Under the pieces are notes generated by a model. That model ran no database searches. It worked only from the letters and a program-made list of their open reading frames with translations, and was not told the DNA's origin. 64,000 nucleotides of DNA. Source: Cedecea neteri. Lineage in GTDB: Bacteria; Pseudomonadota; Gammaproteobacteria; Enterobacterales; Enterobacteriaceae. Below, piece after piece: positions 62,950 through 64,000 of the stretch. The position numbers and the translations under genes were made by a program. The number at the start of each line of letters is the position of its first letter. Position 1 is the stretch's first letter. The stretch spans positions 1,178,001-1,242,000 of the forward strand of contig NZ_CP009451.1 of the NCBI RefSeq assembly GCF_000757825.1, read 5' to 3'.

Positions 62950-63975
62950 TCAGGCGAATTTCGCCATGTGGCTGTTCACTTCATTCACGTAATTCGGATC
63001 GCCCAACGAGACGCTGGACAGGTTGTGCAGATTCACCTGATCGTCGCCGGAGTTATAGGCGCGCAGGGCGGCATCATAGCTGCCAAATTTCTCTTTGCCT
63101 TCTTTAAGCATCAGCGCCGAACACATGATCTGGTTGGCCGGCGAGTTCATGTCACTGCCCAGCTTATCCGGATATTTGCTCTGCATCGCACGGTAGGTGT
63201 CCGGGTTGATCTGGTTCATGCCGCTGTCGGTTAGCCCGTTGCCAGGGTTGGTCGACTTCGCGTTCACATCCCCGCCCGACTCCTGCATGGTCAGCGCGGC
63301 CAGCAGCTTGGCCGGGACGCCGGTTTCAGCGGAGGCTTTTTCATATTCTCCGCCAAACTGGGAGACGATTTTTTGCAGCGTAGGATCGCTGGTTTTCAGG
63401 CTGGTATCACCCGGAGGCAGGCTATCCGCAGACGGCCCGGACGCACCAGATGGCCCGCCAGAAGGTGCTGCTGCGAGGTTGTTCAGCGGGCGGCCGGCAT
63501 CTCCGGCTCCATCGCTACCGCTGCTGCCCATGCCAGAACCTGAGCCTGAGCCGGAACCAATACCGCTCGTCGGTGAAGAGGAGTCGTCGTCGCCCTTATT
63601 TTGCCCGCTATTCATGTGGAAGAGCTGCATCAACTCTTTCAGGAACTGCTGCAGCATCTGCTGAAGCTCCTGCATCATGCCGTCGGCGGAACCGCTGCCG
63701 TCGCTTTGCGAAGCGTTAGCCGGGCTGCTGGCCGGGCTGTTATTGCCCGTTGGCGAAGCGCCAAAGTTGATCGCCGACGGCTTATCGGCCGCACCCGTGT
63801 TGGCAAAGTTCAGCGCCAGCGGAATCGCCAGCGTGTTCCCGCCGTTATTCAGCAGCAGTTTGGCGGTAATGTTGCTCCCGCCGTTTTGTGAGTCAGGTGA
63901 CGCCCCGTCCAGGCCTGGAAAATGGTTTTCCGGCAAAAGAGGTGAGAACCCGCCCGGTCCTGATGATATCTGCAT
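62950..63975 (-). CDS. Harpin-like protein with lytic transglycosylase domain (HopP1-like)
   Basis: 341 residues. Residues 1-195 are Gly/Ser/Asn/Pro-rich with an amphipathic Q/L helix (DGMMQELQQMLQQFLKELMQLFHM, 99-121) and a GSGSGSG run near 140, as in harpins. Residues 196-341 form an SLT-type transglycosylase domain: catalytic E232 in LLAALTMQESGG, GLTDSGMNQINPDTY, and SYDAALRAYNSGDD. This layout matches HopP1 and related type III helpers that cut peptidoglycan and aid translocation. GGGGAG precedes the ATG at 63973-63975 (a GTG three codons earlier is possible). Its promoter is off the edge or cut by it. Confidence 0.82.
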   Translation of the reverse strand: MQISSGPGGFSPLLPENHFPGLDGASPDSQNGGSNITAKLLLNNGGNTLAIPLALNFANTGAADKPSAINFGASPTGNNSPASSPANASQSDGSGSADGMMQELQQMLQQFLKELMQLFHMNSGQNKGDDDSSSPTSGIGSGSGSGSGMGSSGSDGAGDAGRPLNNLAAAPSGGPSGASGPSADSLPPGDTSLKTSDPTLQKIVSQFGGEYEKASAETGVPAKLLAALTMQESGGDVNAKSTNPGNGLTDSGMNQINPDTYRAMQSKYPDKLGSDMNSPANQIMCSALMLKEGKEKFGSYDAALRAYNSGDDQVNLHNLSSVSLGDPNYVNEVNSHMAKFA

Positions 63976-64000
63976 ACAACACACTCCCCTAAGTGATACC

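Noticed and set aside
63990..63996. TCACTTA on the minus strand at the right edge as half of an hrp box
   Set aside because: The -35 half would lie outside the window and the motif is only about 14 bases from the start codon, which leaves little room for a leader and ribosome-binding site.

Overview
The window is chromosomal DNA of a member of the Enterobacteriaceae. The backbone genes are collinear with two parts of the E. coli chromosome: potG-potF-ybjN-rimK-nfsA-ybjC-grxA-ybjM-ybjL-rybB-rcdA-ybjJ-ybjI, then ybiR-mntR-mntS-opgE-ompX-rhtA-dps-glnHPQ-ybiO-rlmF-mcbA-ybiB-dinG. They encode proteins that closely match E. coli K-12 proteins recalled from memory. The species cannot be fixed from the sequence. 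The backbone order argues for Enterobacteriaceae proper rather than Erwiniaceae or Pectobacteriaceae, which makes the plant-pathogen-type secretion system on the right unusual.

Left part (1-38.2 kb): polyamine uptake (potF, partial potG), ribosomal modification (rimK), redox genes (nfsA, grxA), the envelope-stress sRNA RybB with its sigma-E promoter, manganese control (mntR, mntS and two MntR boxes), ompX, dps, and the NtrC/sigma-54 controlled glutamine transporter. Several accessory insertions interrupt the collinearity. A xanthosine cassette (xapA-xapB-xapR) sits between nfsA and rimK. A YjaB-like acetyltransferase, a REP-like repeat with a 54-bp tandem duplication and an aldo-keto reductase mark a junction where about 30 kb of the E. 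coli order is missing. A CRP-site-preceded operon (orphan PTS EIIC, glycosylasparaginase-type Ntn hydrolase, M17 aminopeptidase) and a catalytically dead IS481-type transposase relative lie between two YhcN-family genes.

Right part (38.3-64 kb): a nearly complete Hrp1-type type III secretion system next to dinG. It comprises an effector with a C-H-D triad and its chaperone; the regulators hrpY, hrpX, hrpL and hrpS; the export and ATPase operon hrpJ-hrcV-hrpQ-hrcN-hrpO-hrpP-hrcQ-hrcR-hrcS-hrcT-hrcU; the harpin hrpN; hrpF-hrcC-hrpT; the pilus and basal-body operon hrpA-hrpB-hrcJ-hrpD-hrpE; and a harpin-like protein fused to a lytic transglycosylase domain. Five hrp boxes with a 15-base spacer can be read directly, as can a sigma-54 promoter before hrpL. 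This gives the cascade HrpX/HrpY -> HrpS -> sigma-54 -> HrpL -> hrp boxes.

The most notable features of the Hrp region are as follows. The gene order resembles Pseudomonas syringae while the regulators are of Erwinia type. hrpX and hrpY are convergent and overlap at their 3' ends. hrpV and hrpG are absent. Hairpins follow hrpA and hrpF. hrcQ contains a strong internal start. The effector carries repeated R-x-R-x-x-S/T motifs in a proline-rich tail. No integrase, tRNA, IS element with an intact transposase, or CRISPR array was seen.
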